DNA from: Hanleya hanleyi
Taxonomy: Eukaryota; Mollusca; Polyplacophora; Lepidopleurida; Hanleyidae
Direction: 5' to 3'
DNA length: 64,000 nucleotides
Assembly (NCBI GenBank): GCA_036873755.1
Contig: JAVTVY010033758.1
Location: 1-64,000 of the forward strand
Positions 24,336-37,083 of this stretch are shown in pieces. Position 1 is the stretch's first letter, and each line of letters begins with the position of its first letter. The notes under the pieces were generated by a model. That model was given only the letters and a program-made list of their open reading frames with translations. It had not been told where the DNA came from and did no database searches. The translations under genes and the position numbers were made by a program.

Positions 24336-26377
24336 GTCAACATTTTCTGGCAACCAGCATAAAATTACACACACCTATAATATTGGTAACTCTTGTCTCA
24401 TTCAAGAGAGAAGTTTGCTGAACACATTGCAGAAAAAAGTGTTGACGCGCGTTGTTCAGAACTACACGTGCGTTGATAAGCAACAGAAGACAGCTTGGCC
24501 CTATCGAAATCATGAATACCTATGTGTAAAATACATAAAATTATCTGTTAGATATATGGGTATTGCAGAAAACAGGAATATGCAAGATTTTATAACTCAT
24601 GTAATCTTGTGACAATCGGATATATATCAATAACTATCGTATGAATACTACATGGCAAGTTGAATTTGACATGGCAATCCAAGCATGAATAGGGGCCCAT
24701 CATTTATTTTCAGGGAGGATTTCCGTTTGAGGAGAGACGGAGGAAATTGAAGGGGGATAAGAATTGTTAAGATTCACATGGGGGGGGGGGGGGCAAATCT
24801 CTTTGGTTTAGTCTTTAGGGCGAGGGAACAAAACTTTTCCATTGCTATTTTTGGGGAGTCCATGATTGCATTAATACGTGTAATTCAGTGATATACATTC
24901 ATGGTGGCTAACTATAACATGCACTTATATAGATCTAGTGCACAATGTAGGCGTTTACTGTATGTCATACCATTACCCTATGTATAACCTTCAATAGCCC
25001 ATGACCAAATTAAATGAAAGGTGACCAACTGTAATCTCCTCAAACAGAAAAAAACACACGATGATAGTTTGTACCATACGATTTATGGTAGTTTGTAGTT
25101 TAATTTGTACTTTATACTCTCCTACACTAGGAGATCATATGCTACCATTACAATAACATTACTAGTACAACACAATTCGATTGTGTCTTACATTTGACTA
25201 ATTTATATGTCAACGTCGGTCAAAAACTTAACACACACTAGCTTAATAGGCTTCGGTATATGATTATTTACCACATCCCAGTCCCCTCTAGAATTTATTC
25301 TCCGGTTTTCTGTAAAGGTTCCAATTGTTACCTTATATTACTTAGTTGACATGTACTTCCACATATATATATATACATAGCGAAGACGTGTTCAAAATGA
25401 CCATTAAACATCTGACCAAACGTGGCAGTCGAGAAAATAGTTGCAATTGGGTCGGTTAAACTTCAACCTGGGACCGGAATCAATCGATTTTTGAAAGACG
25501 TTTTCGTAGGTTCACAATTTTCAAAAGTTCAAATTCAGATATCAATCTAGATACGCCATTATAGCTTGACTGGTGACCGAAACCGTATCTCGCTGAGATA
25601 TTCACGAGCAGGTTCCATAAAATGATAGCTTGGTCATATTTTGCTCAACAATAAAACTATTATTTTGAGTACATTTGGCACCGCTGTTCTTGGAAAATAA
25701 AGATTTCTGCATATTCAGTACGTATAGAAATGTTTATTTTGTTATTTGCCTTTAATAACACATAGTCCTACTAATTCATGGTAGCTCATATAGATTACTA
25801 TTGGGGAAATGGTATAATATACGTGTAATTATATATATATATATGGAAAAATTACATCCGACTCATTCATTGACGTATCGTTCGTCACTATTAGCAGATC
25901 ATCGCAAAAGAGAAGCACCCAAGTCGCTTTGTGACAGTCAGATTAATGTTTATATATATAGATGTCGGTTCCATTCCAACAGTGATCCTTCGCATGTGTA
26001 ATTCCTGCAATCGTCTTATTTTGAGTAGTCACAAAGAAGGAATATATCTATTTGAAAGATTGGATAATAACGAGTTATAACATATCGTTTATATATATAT
26101 ATTCTGCGGTATTTATGGAGATGCTTTATTCATCATACGTAGAACAGTCAAGGGACCAACTTTCGAAAGTTATAAATTGTTAATTCATTTAGTACAGCCC
26201 ATTAGTATGTTTAACAACCTTCATACTTTCAATTTTATGTGTCACATTCACACAATTTACACAAACGGAACAAAATAACATTGATGTATCTATTACGTAT
26301 CGGCTTTTAGGTTTGCATTCCAGATTTCCCCCTGAATTATGTATAATTTTCCTGTAGAGCCAGGACAATAAAGTCAG
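24336..26377. other. No gene recognised; simple-sequence tracts
   Basis: A 14-base G run lies at 24780-24793, and short TA runs occur at about 25367-25377, 25832-25844 and 26090-26101. No coding similarity is seen. Confidence 0.5.
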
Positions 26378-26955
26378 TTAACCCTATCTGCCCTGGGCTT
26401 TTTGGGACCTGTCCATGCCATGGGGGGCGAAATGCTCCATCCCCCACCCGCCCCTAATTATTTTTCTTTTTACCCCTTGAGGTAGGGGGCTGAAACTTAC
26501 CACACTATACCCTTTGTTCAAGCTTCACCAGAAAATGTAAAAAATATCCAAGATGGCCGCGTTGATGACGACACAATGACGTCATTTTTTAAAAACGGTA
26601 TGTTTTAGTCGATTTTTTCATTTATGCAATTTCTTTACAGAAACTGTATAATAAATTAGTAAATATTAATGTGATGTGAAATAAAATAGTTTTTGCCCAC
26701 TTTTCATCGCGGAAAAGCAGACATTTTGAAGAATTATGACAAAAAACCCACGTACCCCACGTTGCTGCCACGTACCCCACGTTGCTGCCACGTACCCCAC
26801 GTTGCTGCCACGTACCCCACGTTGCTGCCACGTACCCCACGTTGCTGCCATCTTGAATAATCCTCTGGGGGTTATGCAAATAGACTCAAATAGTTCTCCA
26901 TTTTTTGTCGTTCCGGAGATAGTGCAGAAAGTTTGGAACGGCCTGGTATGGTTAA
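26378..26955 (-). mobile_element. TTAA MITE copy 2, complete, minus strand
   Basis: It is bounded by TTAA at 26378-26381 and 26952-26955. Inside lie TTAACCCTATCTGCCCTGGG on one side and, on the complementary strand of the other end, TTAACCATACCAGGCC. The order of internal blocks is the reverse of the plus-strand copies. TTAA target duplication with ends starting CCC(T/A) is characteristic of piggyBac transposons. The 578-bp element has no transposase ORF. It carries an internal 20-bp repeat expansion absent from other copies. Confidence 0.88.
26751..26850. repeat. 20-bp perfect tandem repeat, five copies
   Basis: CGTACCCCACGTTGCTGCCA is repeated five times without a mismatch, starting at 26751, 26771, 26791, 26811 and 26831. 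It expands the segment of the host MITE that elsewhere reads GGCCATGTGGGGTACC on the other strand. Confidence 0.97.
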
Positions 26956-27670
26956 AAAGACATGACGTAGGGCCACACTCGTTTTGAAGAACTTTACTTG
27001 TTTTTGTTCACTGTACAAATTGACATTACATAGCCTTATATATTCATACGGTATTTTGCAAATGGACTGTTGATCTAACATTATGGTCAAGTCAAATCCC
27101 CCGGGGGTAAACTTGTAACATTTGCATTAGATGATCATGTTTGCCTCCCTCTTTTTGTGATATTTCCATCCACAAACATTTCGTGGTCAAATTGGCAACT
27201 TGTATCTTCTCAAAGTTATTCCTATATGTATTTCCTAACTTGTCTATGATATAATCTCATGACTGTAGGATATCACTGCACTTTCGGCGAAAACAAAGGT
27301 GCTTCTATTCTTGGTTTTCATAAGCAAAACGTGTAATCACAAGGAAAGTGTAACTGAGTTGTGGAGTAGATCCGTTATTGTTTCTTTAATGTAGAAATGA
27401 CAATTTGGTATGAAGTATAGCCTCCATGAGGCAATTTGTATAAAAAAATAATGTTTGAAAAAAAAGAGAATAATTTAGCCGGCAACGGGAACCGAACCTA
27501 CGACTCTTCTAATCCGTAAAGTTGTTCTTACCCTCTGAACTATGCCGACTCCCGTGAATCGAACAAATGAAGGCCTATCCGTGTATGTATTCTACATGAC
27601 CACTATGGTGGTGGTGGCATATCGATGTGATCGGTTTGAAGCGAAATACCCCTTTCTCCGATAAGTTGTT
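26956..27670. other. No protein gene recognised; holds the tRNA-like sequence
   Basis: Apart from the tRNA-like element at 27478-27549, I see only AT-rich unmatched sequence. Confidence 0.4.
27478..27549 (-). tRNA. tRNA-like sequence (possible tRNA pseudogene or SINE head)
   Basis: On the minus strand, 72 bases begin GTCGGCA and end TGCCGGC, a 7-bp acceptor stem with one G-T pair. They are followed by TA, a 4-bp D stem GTTC/GAAC with a 9-base loop, and a T arm with loop TTCGGTT. The internal promoter boxes are recognisable: A box TAGTTCAGAGG (fits TRGYNNARNGG) and B box GGTTCGGTTCC (one change from GGTTCGANTCC). The anticodon arm does not fold canonically and the T stem has one mismatch, so an anticodon cannot be named. 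It may be a degenerate tRNA or the head of a tRNA-derived SINE. Confidence 0.45.
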
Positions 27671-28189
27671 TTAACTACTTGGCCTGTTTTTTTTACTCTT
27701 ATCTCCAGAACGACAGAAAATTGGACTGATACTCCGTAACTTTGCAGTTTATCAGATTGGGTCATTTTGAGCCCATTTGCATGGGTAAATTCAAAATGGC
27801 GGTTATGTGGGGTACCAGAAAATTGACGTTGTCGTCAGATTTCTCAATGTTTTTTGCTTTTCTGCCTAGGTAAAACATATTTTATCTCGTATCAGATTAT
27901 CATTTACTAATTTATCATGCAGTTTTTGCTAAGAAAATGCTAATATAAAAAAAACGAGAAATCTGACGGAAAATTCGGCCCAAAAATGTCATTTTTGAAA
28001 ATGACGTTAGTGTGACGTTTACATTGTTACATTTGAATTTTTTTAGTAGAGCTTGACCCAAAGATTTAATGTGGTAAGTTTCAGTCCCCTAGCCTCAGGG
28101 ATAGCAAAAATATTTAGGCGGCACTTTCCGTCACCCCCCCCCCCCCAAGTTGCGGTACACCCCAAATCGTCCTGGTCAGATAGGGGTAA
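27671..28189 (+). mobile_element. TTAA MITE copy 3
   Basis: It starts TTAACTACTTGGCCTG and ends GGTCAGATAGGGGTAA, so the right TTAA has become GTAA. Between them are the family blocks ATCTCCAGAACGACAGAAAA, GGGTAAATTCAAAATGGCGG, a TCATTTTTGAAAATGACG block and CCCCTAGCCTCAGG. A C run at 28132-28146 lies near the right end. No ORF is present. Confidence 0.85.
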
Positions 28190-29126
28190 TCAATGTGGAG
28201 TAATAATTAAATATTACTGAGGGTGTATTTGGGGAAAAAATGTTCTCTGTATGACTGAATAACTCAATGTATTACCATTTGAAGCACGTATCGGTTTTGT
28301 GAAGGAAAAGCAAATACCGTTCCACGGAGCGTCATGAATTGCAGCTGAAACACAAGTTTGCAGCCATATTAGTCGGTGGAAATCCCAGTCGATGGCTGAG
28401 CATACCATTATCTCAGCAAAAGGAAAAAAATATCAGGGAAACTGGTGGCTTAACAGTTTGTCCACACGCATATCGTTTGGTAAGATTACCCAACGCAATT
28501 TTCAAAAAGATCCAGTATTTTAATTGCTTCATGACATTTTCACTCAAACCATATGGGATCCCAAAAGTTTAACAACACCTCTGAGAAATTTATCGGTAGA
28601 GATACGAATGGCCTTCCCGCATTATATGTCGATGGAAATTGCATGGAACCGCAATTTTGTATTCTAATTGTTCTTCCTGTAACAATCCCTACAATGTACC
28701 TGCCTAGCCACATCTAACTACACTTATACTATCAATATGTTTACTGGATAACTCGTCTTTCAGTTGCTGCTCCTATTTACATACATGCTGTCCGCACATA
28801 CTCATTTTTGAACCAATGTGAACGAGCGACCTGTTGACAAACACACATTTGTGTCAGCCCAAGCCCATACGATACTTTTCGTTGTCGTGAACTAGCCAGG
28901 GTTGTCGTGGTATCGCGTGATGGTTATCGCGTTAAGATGAGAAAGTCAACGCACCAGGTTGAAGTTTCGAGATTGCAAAAGAATCGATGCTTCTACCCAA
29001 GACACTTGTACTTTACGGCGTTGCATTTGACTGAAATAAATAATTGCCATATTTTCTCTCACATTAGCAAGACCGCGGGTGATCGTTATTGAATGAGGTG
29101 TATGCACAAGATATTATGTCGAATTC
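28190..29126. other. No gene recognised
   Basis: Unmatched frames up to 77 codons. A short block ATACCATTATCTCAGCAAAA near 28401 weakly resembles 48867 in duplicate A. Confidence 0.4.
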
Positions 29127-29567
29127 TTAACCCTACCAGTCCTGGGGGCCCATTATGACAACCCCACCCCCCCCCCCCCCCGCTACCAAACTTTCTACTC
29201 ATCTCCGGAAAGACACAACATTGAGAGCTGAGTGACTTACTAACCTATCTCGAGAACAATAAACTATTTACAGCTGACACTCTGTGAAGTTGTGGCTTAT
29301 CACAATGTCATTTTGAGCCTATTTGCATAACCGCCGAGCAGAGGATCATGAGTAAATTAAAAATGACGGTCATGTGGAGTACCAGAAAAGTGATGTTTTC
29401 GTCATTTATTTTCTTCAAAATTCCTGTTTTTTTTGCAGGGAATAGTGGTGTAAAACTATTTTATTTCACATCAGATTATTATTTACTAACTTATCATGTA
29501 GTTTTTGGGAAGACAACACATAAATAAAAACTCGAAAAATCGTCAATGTGACGTTATCAAGACGGCC
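29127..29567 (+). mobile_element. TTAA MITE copy 4 (3' truncated)
   Basis: It starts TTAACCCTACCAGTCCTGGG, has a C run at about 29163-29180, then the family internal blocks. It stops after ACGGCCATCTT, so the last quarter and the right TTAA end are missing. The sequence then continues as a block resembling 18.4 kb. Confidence 0.85.
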
Positions 29568-31680
29568 ATCTTCGTGTTACGCTCATCTAGCTGAAAATCA
29601 AAAGGATCGGATACAAATAAAAATTACATAAATGACCGGCAGCAAGTATCAGTTTCATGTTAACATTAAGCTGACGTTCCCTCCATTTGCTTGGCCAGAT
29701 TCCCACTTAAGATCACACAGCAATTAATACAGATCCGTACGGTCAGTGGGCTCATTCAATCCACCACCGGGATCAACAAAGGTAACACCAAAGCAGAGAA
29801 CAAGAAGAGGTACACGATCAATGAATATGAAAATTACATGAATGGTAAAATAATTCTTTTCGCGAAATGAGGATACAGATAATGTCCTAATCGGTCCAGT
29901 AGGTCAGGGCAAATTTCGTCCAAATATCAGAATGAAAGGTAATCAAGATCTCAGCGCAGGCATCAGTCGGAATCACTTGCCCGTAAAGACTTTCCTGGTT
30001 CAGTAATTGAAAACCCTCCTTTCATGGCACCATTGGCGTGACAAGCCCTGTGACTATGGAGGGGAGAGGGGAGCGATTGTGTGTTTAACTGAGTCACGTC
30101 GATGCTAATTGAAAGCCCGGCCTGCAAGTATTATCCAATATTTTGTAAAATTCTAGGCTTGCCTATCGTCCGTACAGACGGTTAAGAGATACTTTGGTTA
30201 GCTTGAGATGTTTACTCAGTAAATACTCAGACTGTTGCGTAATACACAAGTTCCATTCCACATTAAATTTTTAACCGGAATCTTTCGAAGTAATTGGACG
30301 CTTGCTCAACAGAATATTGGATATTTTTTTTTGTATATTCAATTCAATAGTCTGCCACTTTTTTTCTATTATGCAGAGAGCAGGCCTTATACTTGCTATA
30401 GCAAACTCTCCTCAGAGTTTTTTTTATTCTTTTGCTGCTAACGCCAAATAATTATCTTTATTTCCCTTCTGTGACACACGAGTCAACAGGTTATAAAGAA
30501 AACTTTTCTGTACGCGCCCGCCTTACACCATTTTCTGGTATTACGCAAATGGACAAGTTTAGCATTTTTCAAGCAGGCATCAATTACAAACATAAAATAA
30601 CCATAGTCTACCTTTTTGCAAGAGAGACACGATCAAAAATGTTGAATGTAATGTTCCTGGCATGAAACACTAGTCCTAGGATTTATCGGAACAATTGTAT
30701 GTATTCCAGTTGGACTTTCATCGACCTTCTACCTCTCAAATTCGAGAAGTCAAATGTTTGTTTCGCCGTATTGCACAAACAGCATTCTTAGGAAAGCGAG
30801 ATACCGCCTGACCACAATGAATAAAACATCACAAATCTACATTGTAGATGCATAAATCTTTTTATGACTTATTGTAATTTGGTTATTAACCCGAAATTAT
30901 TTTCTTGACAACGGCTAATACTGGATGTTGGATGTGACGCCTATCCCCAGTCAGATAGCATGACCTATACGGGAACTAGAATCATTTTGAAATAACCTAA
31001 GTATATTTGAAATTGTCTATAAACATCAATTTCTTCTTTACAGTCATGACTGTTTATGCTTCAATTAACCACAAGTGCATGTGCTAAATAATATACATTG
31101 ATCAATTTCGATGATTGTGGAACGAGAGAGTTTAATATGTAAAAAGCAAAAAAAAAAAAAAAAAGAGAAAAGTACAATTCCGTTTAATAACATTAGAATT
31201 TTATCTGGAAAGCTAGGTTAAATTCATCTTGATTGATCTAAATGCCAACAGAAATCATGGAAAGCACACCAAGAACACAAAAACTGATTATTGGGTTTGC
31301 TATTTTCTCCAAGGCATCTCGTTTAGTTAGGACAAACTATGCAATATTCAAAACATCATTTTTGCTCTCTTCTTGACATTTTGACATGGGACCTCTGAGA
31401 TCCCATAAGTGCAATGACATCTTTGGGGAATGTATGTGTAGTTAATACTGTTAGCCTCTGCTATTCATCCAGAAGATTGTGTGTTAAGCGCCGAACTATT
31501 TCTGAAATGCGATTGTGTCTTGTAAGTCTTCTTTGCGTAATACAACCCTAACAATCACAATCATGAATGGCCACGTGCAGTAACGGATATACGGATACAA
31601 CGGATGTACTCTAACACTCTGTAACGGACATATAATATGTCTCAAGCAATCACTCAAATAGGGATTTCAATGGCGTATGT
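29568..31680. other. No gene recognised; poly-A tract
   Basis: Bases 29590-29720 resemble 18410-18550. A run of A occurs at about 31148-31163. ORFs at 30235-30441 and 30432-30665 are unmatched. Confidence 0.4.
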
Positions 31681-31705
31681 ATCTTTCTGAGCAAATACAG
31701 ATGTT

Positions 31706-32020
31706 ATGGATATGGATAACCGCTATATAAATGACGCAGTGACGTATATATATCCACCTTCACTGGATTTGCAGAAAAATACAGATATCCCTAATGGCAC
31801 ATCGTATTTAGATCTATATCTCTATGAAAATGAGGCAGGCCATCTCTCTGTTCGATTTCATGACAAGAGAGATGATTACAATTTCGATATCGTAAACTGT
31901 CCCGTTCTTGAGAGTAATATTCCAGTGGGACCTGCATATGGCGTAAACATATCTCGCCTGGTAGCGTTTGCTAGATCATGTGTAAAGTGTGACGATAAAA
32001 AAAAGTCGCAAGGTCTTTGA
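31706..32020 (+). pseudogene. Reverse-transcriptase-like retroelement fragment (post-catalytic part)
   Basis: About 104 codons read IYPPSLDLQKNTD, SYLDLYLYENEAGHLSVRF, HDKRDDYNFDIVNCPVLE and NIPVGPAYGVNISRLVAFAR. This is the block following the catalytic centre in the same retroelement family as the 6.8-kb fragment (family pattern SYLDL...DKRDDFNF-IVNFP...SPAYGVYISQL). The fingers and palm are absent upstream and the frame ends at TGA 32018-32020. It is a truncated copy and not functional. Confidence 0.75.
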
Positions 32021-32449
32021 CGTTAAAATTCGTAGCTTTTGTCTAATTCTACATGTACCGGTACTTAACCTAGGACTAGCGGCCGTATGAATCCATGTAC
32101 TTCAAGATCCTCATGCTGTTGATATGAACAGTTCCGTTCCAATCAAAGCGGGAACGAGATACATCATTCTATAAATACGAGTTTACAACAAAAATCAAGT
32201 GGACTAAGAGTACTGATCAGCGATACGGATTTGATATTTTGAAAGGCGATGATGTCTTGCCGGCATCAATAAACTGTAGATCGCTTCTCTCTTGCAGGAC
32301 ACTAGACTATGTTTATGTTTTCTAAGACTGATTTTTTTAATTTAATGCCGTGAATGAATTATATCTTTGGGTGCTTGACGAGAAATTATTTAATGGACGA
32401 CGGCTGAATATTGATTGACGGACTGGACGCTTGCATTCACTTCTTCCCA

Positions 32450-33271
32450 CACTGTTATAAATCACACCGTAAATTCACAGTTAAATGTACTGGCAGAAAA
32501 GGTGCCAGTACAATCAACTGTAAAATTACGTTGCACCATATTTTACAATTACCGTTTTTTAACAGGCATTGAACTGTAAAATGTTGCACCGTATTTTATA
32601 ATTACCGTTTATTGACAGGCATTCAACTGTAAAACTTGGGTAGCCTTGTAATTTACAATTACCGTTGTTTCAACATTCTTTAAACAATACAATTACGTGG
32701 CACCATTGTCTACCATTGTCGGTTCCAAGGCAACGTAGGTCACTGGAAGGCCGAAATGGCCATTGCTCTCCGTGTTTACAAATGCGACCACCACAAGCTT
32801 CGTAAATAATCACGAATGAATCTTTGCAATTATTACACGAATAGTAAGATACAACTCCAAGTCAGATAAAACCCATCTTCGCATACGCAAGTCGAACACT
32901 AAATGACGGAACGTTAGTGTAGTATTTAGCTTGAAATGTGAAGATGGACAAAACCAAACCCATTGTGTAGGCCGAAAATTAAAGTTAGCCGCTGCGTCCG
33001 TCCCAGCGCGTGTTCTGATAATGCTCTGAATGTTGTATCGTACAATGCAGGTGTCGGATGTTTCCAGCAACTGAGCGTTTCGTGTGCAAAGATATCAACC
33101 TCCTTTCAGGGAAAACAAGAATTTTATGCTATGTGTGTGCGCAGTTTGCCCATTGCAGTTGATGTCAACTGAAATATCACAGTTCAATTTACAGATTAAT
33201 GTGTTTACGATTGAATGTACTGTGAACTCCAACATACATTTACTGTGAAATAACGGTAATTTATAACAGTG
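32450..33271. mobile_element. About 820-bp DNA transposon with TIRs, non-autonomous
   Basis: The left end CACTGTTATAAATCACACCG and the right end GGTAATTTATAACAGTG are inverted complements, and similarity continues through TTCACAGT-AAATGTA. Degenerate 70-75-bp subrepeats (AACTGTAAAAT...ATTACCGTTTNTTNACAGG) lie at 32515-32690. GCATTCAC occurs on both flanks (32433-32440, and directly after the right end from 33271), but on the left it is separated from the terminus by about 9 bases. An 8-bp hAT-type duplication is therefore only possible. ORFs inside are unmatched. Confidence 0.65.
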
Positions 33272-34480
33272 CATTCACAAGGGATTTCAAATATATTTTT
33301 CGGCCACATCTAATTTGCTGTTGAACCAAGGCGACTGAGAGGCTCCGTGACAAGCACACACAATTCTTTCAATCTCGAGTCCTCTGCAATAGTTGCCGGA
33401 ATTAATTACCTCGTTTTAAGGTGGAGACCGCTATAATACATAGATATGTTTCGTTTGGCCCGAAGGATCTTCGATTCCCTGTATTACGTGCATCTGTTTT
33501 GCGGATGGTTCGAACCTGAGAGTAAGAGATTAAAGAATGGTTCTGATGGGACTTGATCCTTCGTCGTCTAAGACACTAGTCACCCTGGATCTATAATTTA
33601 AATAATCAGAAAATGGCTTTGGTTTACGTAATATCCGACAAAATGATAGCATAGATCTTTCACAAATTATCATTTTCAGTGATGGACCTCTGTATGCCAC
33701 TCTCAACTCCAATGTAGATGCAGATTCGTTTAAAAACATTTTTACAAAACAAAAATATAATATAAATATATACAAGTGATCTAAGAGAGCGGAGGATCAG
33801 TAACTTGAGGACAGATAAATTGTTCGCATAAAAGACGCTAATTTGCAGTCTCGTCGATATCTGTTTTTGCTGTAGTGTATCCACCATTCAGTAGGTACCG
33901 ACAGGCTACACTGGAAGAAAAAAACAAACGCCAAAGCTCTTTCCTTGGTAAATAAAAGGATCGATAGTTTCCATCGTATCAACAAGACCTCATTCTGAGA
34001 CCCCATCCACCATACATATCATTGCTCCTTCGTCAAAATGGAGCTCCAAGTAATTTTCTAGAGTATACTGTATAACGCTTCTCAATTGCGCAGTGTCGTG
34101 AGCTAGATGCCGCCAATGAATCTAATTAGAAGTGGAAGGTGTCTGTTATCACACGGCCGTATGGATCTATGGATCGATATAACACCAGTAACTCACGCAT
34201 TGACCCCAGCCAGGACTAATTTGGGAAGAACCATATTTCTCTTGTCTGGTCTAAAATACACACAACAATGAAACACTGACGCTCTTGTCATTTATAAAAT
34301 CATTATATGTCTCCTCGTGACGTCTGTCAAATAATATCTGGATCTCTGGGGCAAGATTAACGATCCTAATTAGTGTCTAACTGGCTTCTCAGTGGACATA
34401 AACCGTATTTTATGCGTGCCCTCAGTTCGGCCACAGAATACGGTATTGGCATGGAACAGCTAATGGCCATACATGTAGTT
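33272..34480. other. No gene recognised
   Basis: AT-rich sequence with overlapping unmatched frames of up to 81 codons. No repeat is obvious. Confidence 0.45.
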
Positions 34481-34482
34481 GG

Positions 34483-34741
34483 TGAGTGATGTTTTCGTCA
34501 ATTAGTCAAAATTTCTGCTTTTCCGCGTAAAAGGTGGGAAAAATCTATTTTATTTCACATGAGATTAATATTTATTAATTTATCATGTAGTATATGCCTT
34601 TTTTGAAACTGACGTCACTGTGTCGTAACTGGGCATCTTGGATATTTTTACATGTCCTGGTAGCGCTTGACCCAAGGATATACTGTGATAACTTTCAGTG
34701 CCATAGCTCAAGGGGTACGAACAATAATTGGGGGGGGGGGG
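34483..34741 (+). mobile_element. TTAA MITE fragment abutting a LINE
   Basis: It contains the family blocks GATGTTTTCGTCA, TTTATTTCACAT-AGATTA, TTTATCATGTAGT, ACTGACGTCACTGTG and AAGGATATACTGTG, ending at a run of G (34729-34741). The right terminal repeat is missing. The sequence changes at the G run directly into LINE RNase H sequence. Confidence 0.75.
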
Positions 34742-35850
34742 ACGCTGCCTTAGCCATTTCATCAGCTTCAGTATTTCCTTCGATGCCAACGTGGCTAGGC
34801 AATCAACAAAAAACATCAATCTGTTGATGAAATCTACGATCATATAATTGTAGAATGTTCAAAATGGTGGGGGTGAGTTAAAGTTTCACTCTCAAAGCAT
34901 GACAGTGAATCTGAGAATATGACATATTTTCCTCCTATAGTAGACCTAATACCTTCCAAAGCTATATGTAACAATAGAGCTTTGGCTACGGCAGTGAAAA
35001 TCGAATGTTTACCTGGAAGTCGACAGGTTTTAGTTTCGGATCTAAAGATAGTAGCACACGCTACTCTCTCGCCATCTTCAGAACCATCTGTATAGATAGC
35101 TTGATGGGATAGAGCAAATTCTTGTATATACACGAGATGACTCGTGTCTGCCTTTTCACATTTCGTCATTGTAATATCTACTTCTGGTCTGACTAATTGC
35201 CATGGTGAAACTGGTAAGAATTTGTTAGGTAAAATTTGACTAAGCTTAATACCAGCTGCTACAATGTGTGGTTTCATACGAATTCCAAGAGGTGGAATAA
35301 TGGAGGGTTTCTTTAAATACAAATCTACGTATTGAGGGTTGAGAACACAGTTTTATGCAGGATTTGAGCGATTAGATCGCAATTTTTGTGATATATTGCA
35401 GTGCTAGTTTAATTCTTTGAAGTTCAAAAGGATATTCATCTGCTTCGACAGATAAGCTTTCTTTATGTGATGTTCTGAATGCCCGAGGCAAAGTCTTAGT
35501 CCTTGATGAAGAATAAGATCTACCTTTGCCAAATTTGACTTGCTTTGCACCGCTGTAAACAATAGAGCCATAATCAAGCTTAGAACGAATAAGTGATCAA
35601 TATAAATGGAAAAGCATCTGCTCATCTCCCCCCACTTATAGCTGGCAACTACCTTCAACAAATCAAGAGCTTTTATGCACTTAGATTTCGATAAATTTAT
35701 ATGCGGTAAGAACGTTATTCGGTGATCAAACAATATTCCTAAGAATTTGACTTCTTTTACTCTTTGTGTAATATGGTTTGCATTTGTTTTCCAATGGATG
35801 AACACAAACAGAGTGAATAAACAGCTAGGAAAATCAGACAAAAGAGTTTC
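34742..35850 (-). pseudogene. 5'-truncated LINE: end of RT plus RNase H
   Basis: Read from 35841 downward: VKEVKFLGILFDHRITFLPH, then KALDLLKVVASYKWG and HQGLRLCLG, the thumb/connection region of Jockey/I-type LINE reverse transcriptases. After a stop and gap, 35322-34840 gives the RNase H domain with YTDGSEDGERVACATIF and YVIFSDSLSC. The last RNase H block (LPSHVGIEGNTEADEMAKAA) appears in another frame at about 34797-34742. The catalytic Glu of the FTAEAKAL-type motif is Val here (FTAVAKAL), and at least two frame breaks exist. The element is dead. The endonuclease and catalytic RT core are absent upstream of 35850. Confidence 0.88.
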
Positions 35851-37083
35851 TCACGTTGTGTTCCGAAAATCGCACCGGGGTCAGAAGAATGACTGAACGA
35901 AAGTCGATATTTCCTTTCTAATTTTTTCTCTGAATTATTATTGTTTGTAATGTTTATATACTGGGATCGAAAACATTCGTGTACGTTTTGTCTGTCTTAC
36001 TGATTATAACATGCCAGTACGTGGCAGGTATACATGTCAATTCGTGATGTATTTCGAGCTCGGTGTTTTGGGCGGAAATTGAATTCCGGGTTTTATCATG
36101 AAAATTTCCGATCATATGTCTACTCTAGCAAGAATCTCACGCGCTGTCAGCATTAAAATTCTCACACATATATGAATAACAAATTTTCATTCACGCAGGC
36201 TTGTCACGAGGACATAATCAATAATCTGATTTAACCAGGCTTGTCACGAGGACATAATCAATAATCTGATTTAACCGCCAGGGAAGAAGTATCTGTGGGC
36301 ACTGTCATGGTGTGAATGTTGGTTCGGGGTTGGAAACTGGGAAACTGAATCTTCTGAGGTTGGTTGTAGAATTTCCGTGTTGAGATTGTCAACAAGACGA
36401 TCATCGTGGTGGTATCTTTGAAATAACACAAATGGTCTCTAACTATAATTACACTACAGCATATTCTGGATTTCAGTCGCCTCTTGCTAGATGTGTACAG
36501 TCAAGCTTTAAAGTACATAAGTATTGGTCCATGAAGAAAAATGCAAATTATGATGAAAAAGCTTAATCTTCTTGATGCACTGTGCGGACACATCTGGACG
36601 GTAATTGAAGTGTACATAATTCGTCGATTGCTCTTGGATGTATTGCGATTGGCGAAACATTCAGCTCACCATTTTAATCTCTCACATTCATTCGAAAAAT
36701 ATTACGACTTAATGTGCTAGGCTTGGCCCTGTGTACGTGCAAGTCCCATTCTGATATCGACGTTTTCGACGAAAGGAGCAAATTTTGCCTGTAGCGTCAA
36801 CCTTCTAATACCAACGATATGGATGTAAATTGACGAAGCCACTGTGTAATCGCACATCCTAAAATATGGCACACAAAAAATTATGTCGATGAAATTTCAC
36901 CATTGATTAAAGTGATGTTGGAATGAGGGTAAGAATTTTTAATTTGAAATTGATTGCTGTGACTTACTGATGAGTTTGGGCAATCCGCAATCGTATAGAA
37001 CAGTAAAGTACTCTCTGTGTGTCTGAGCGTTTTAATTCACCCCTAAATACCACCGGAGAACGAGTACGATGATAAACGTATAG
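35851..37083. other. No gene recognised
   Basis: Unmatched sequence apart from the exact 40-bp duplication at 36197-36276. Confidence 0.45.
36197..36276. repeat. Exact 40-bp tandem duplication
   Basis: The block beginning AGGCTTGTCACGAGGACATA and ending GATTTAACC occurs twice head to tail, at 36197-36236 and 36237-36276, with no mismatch seen. Confidence 0.95.
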
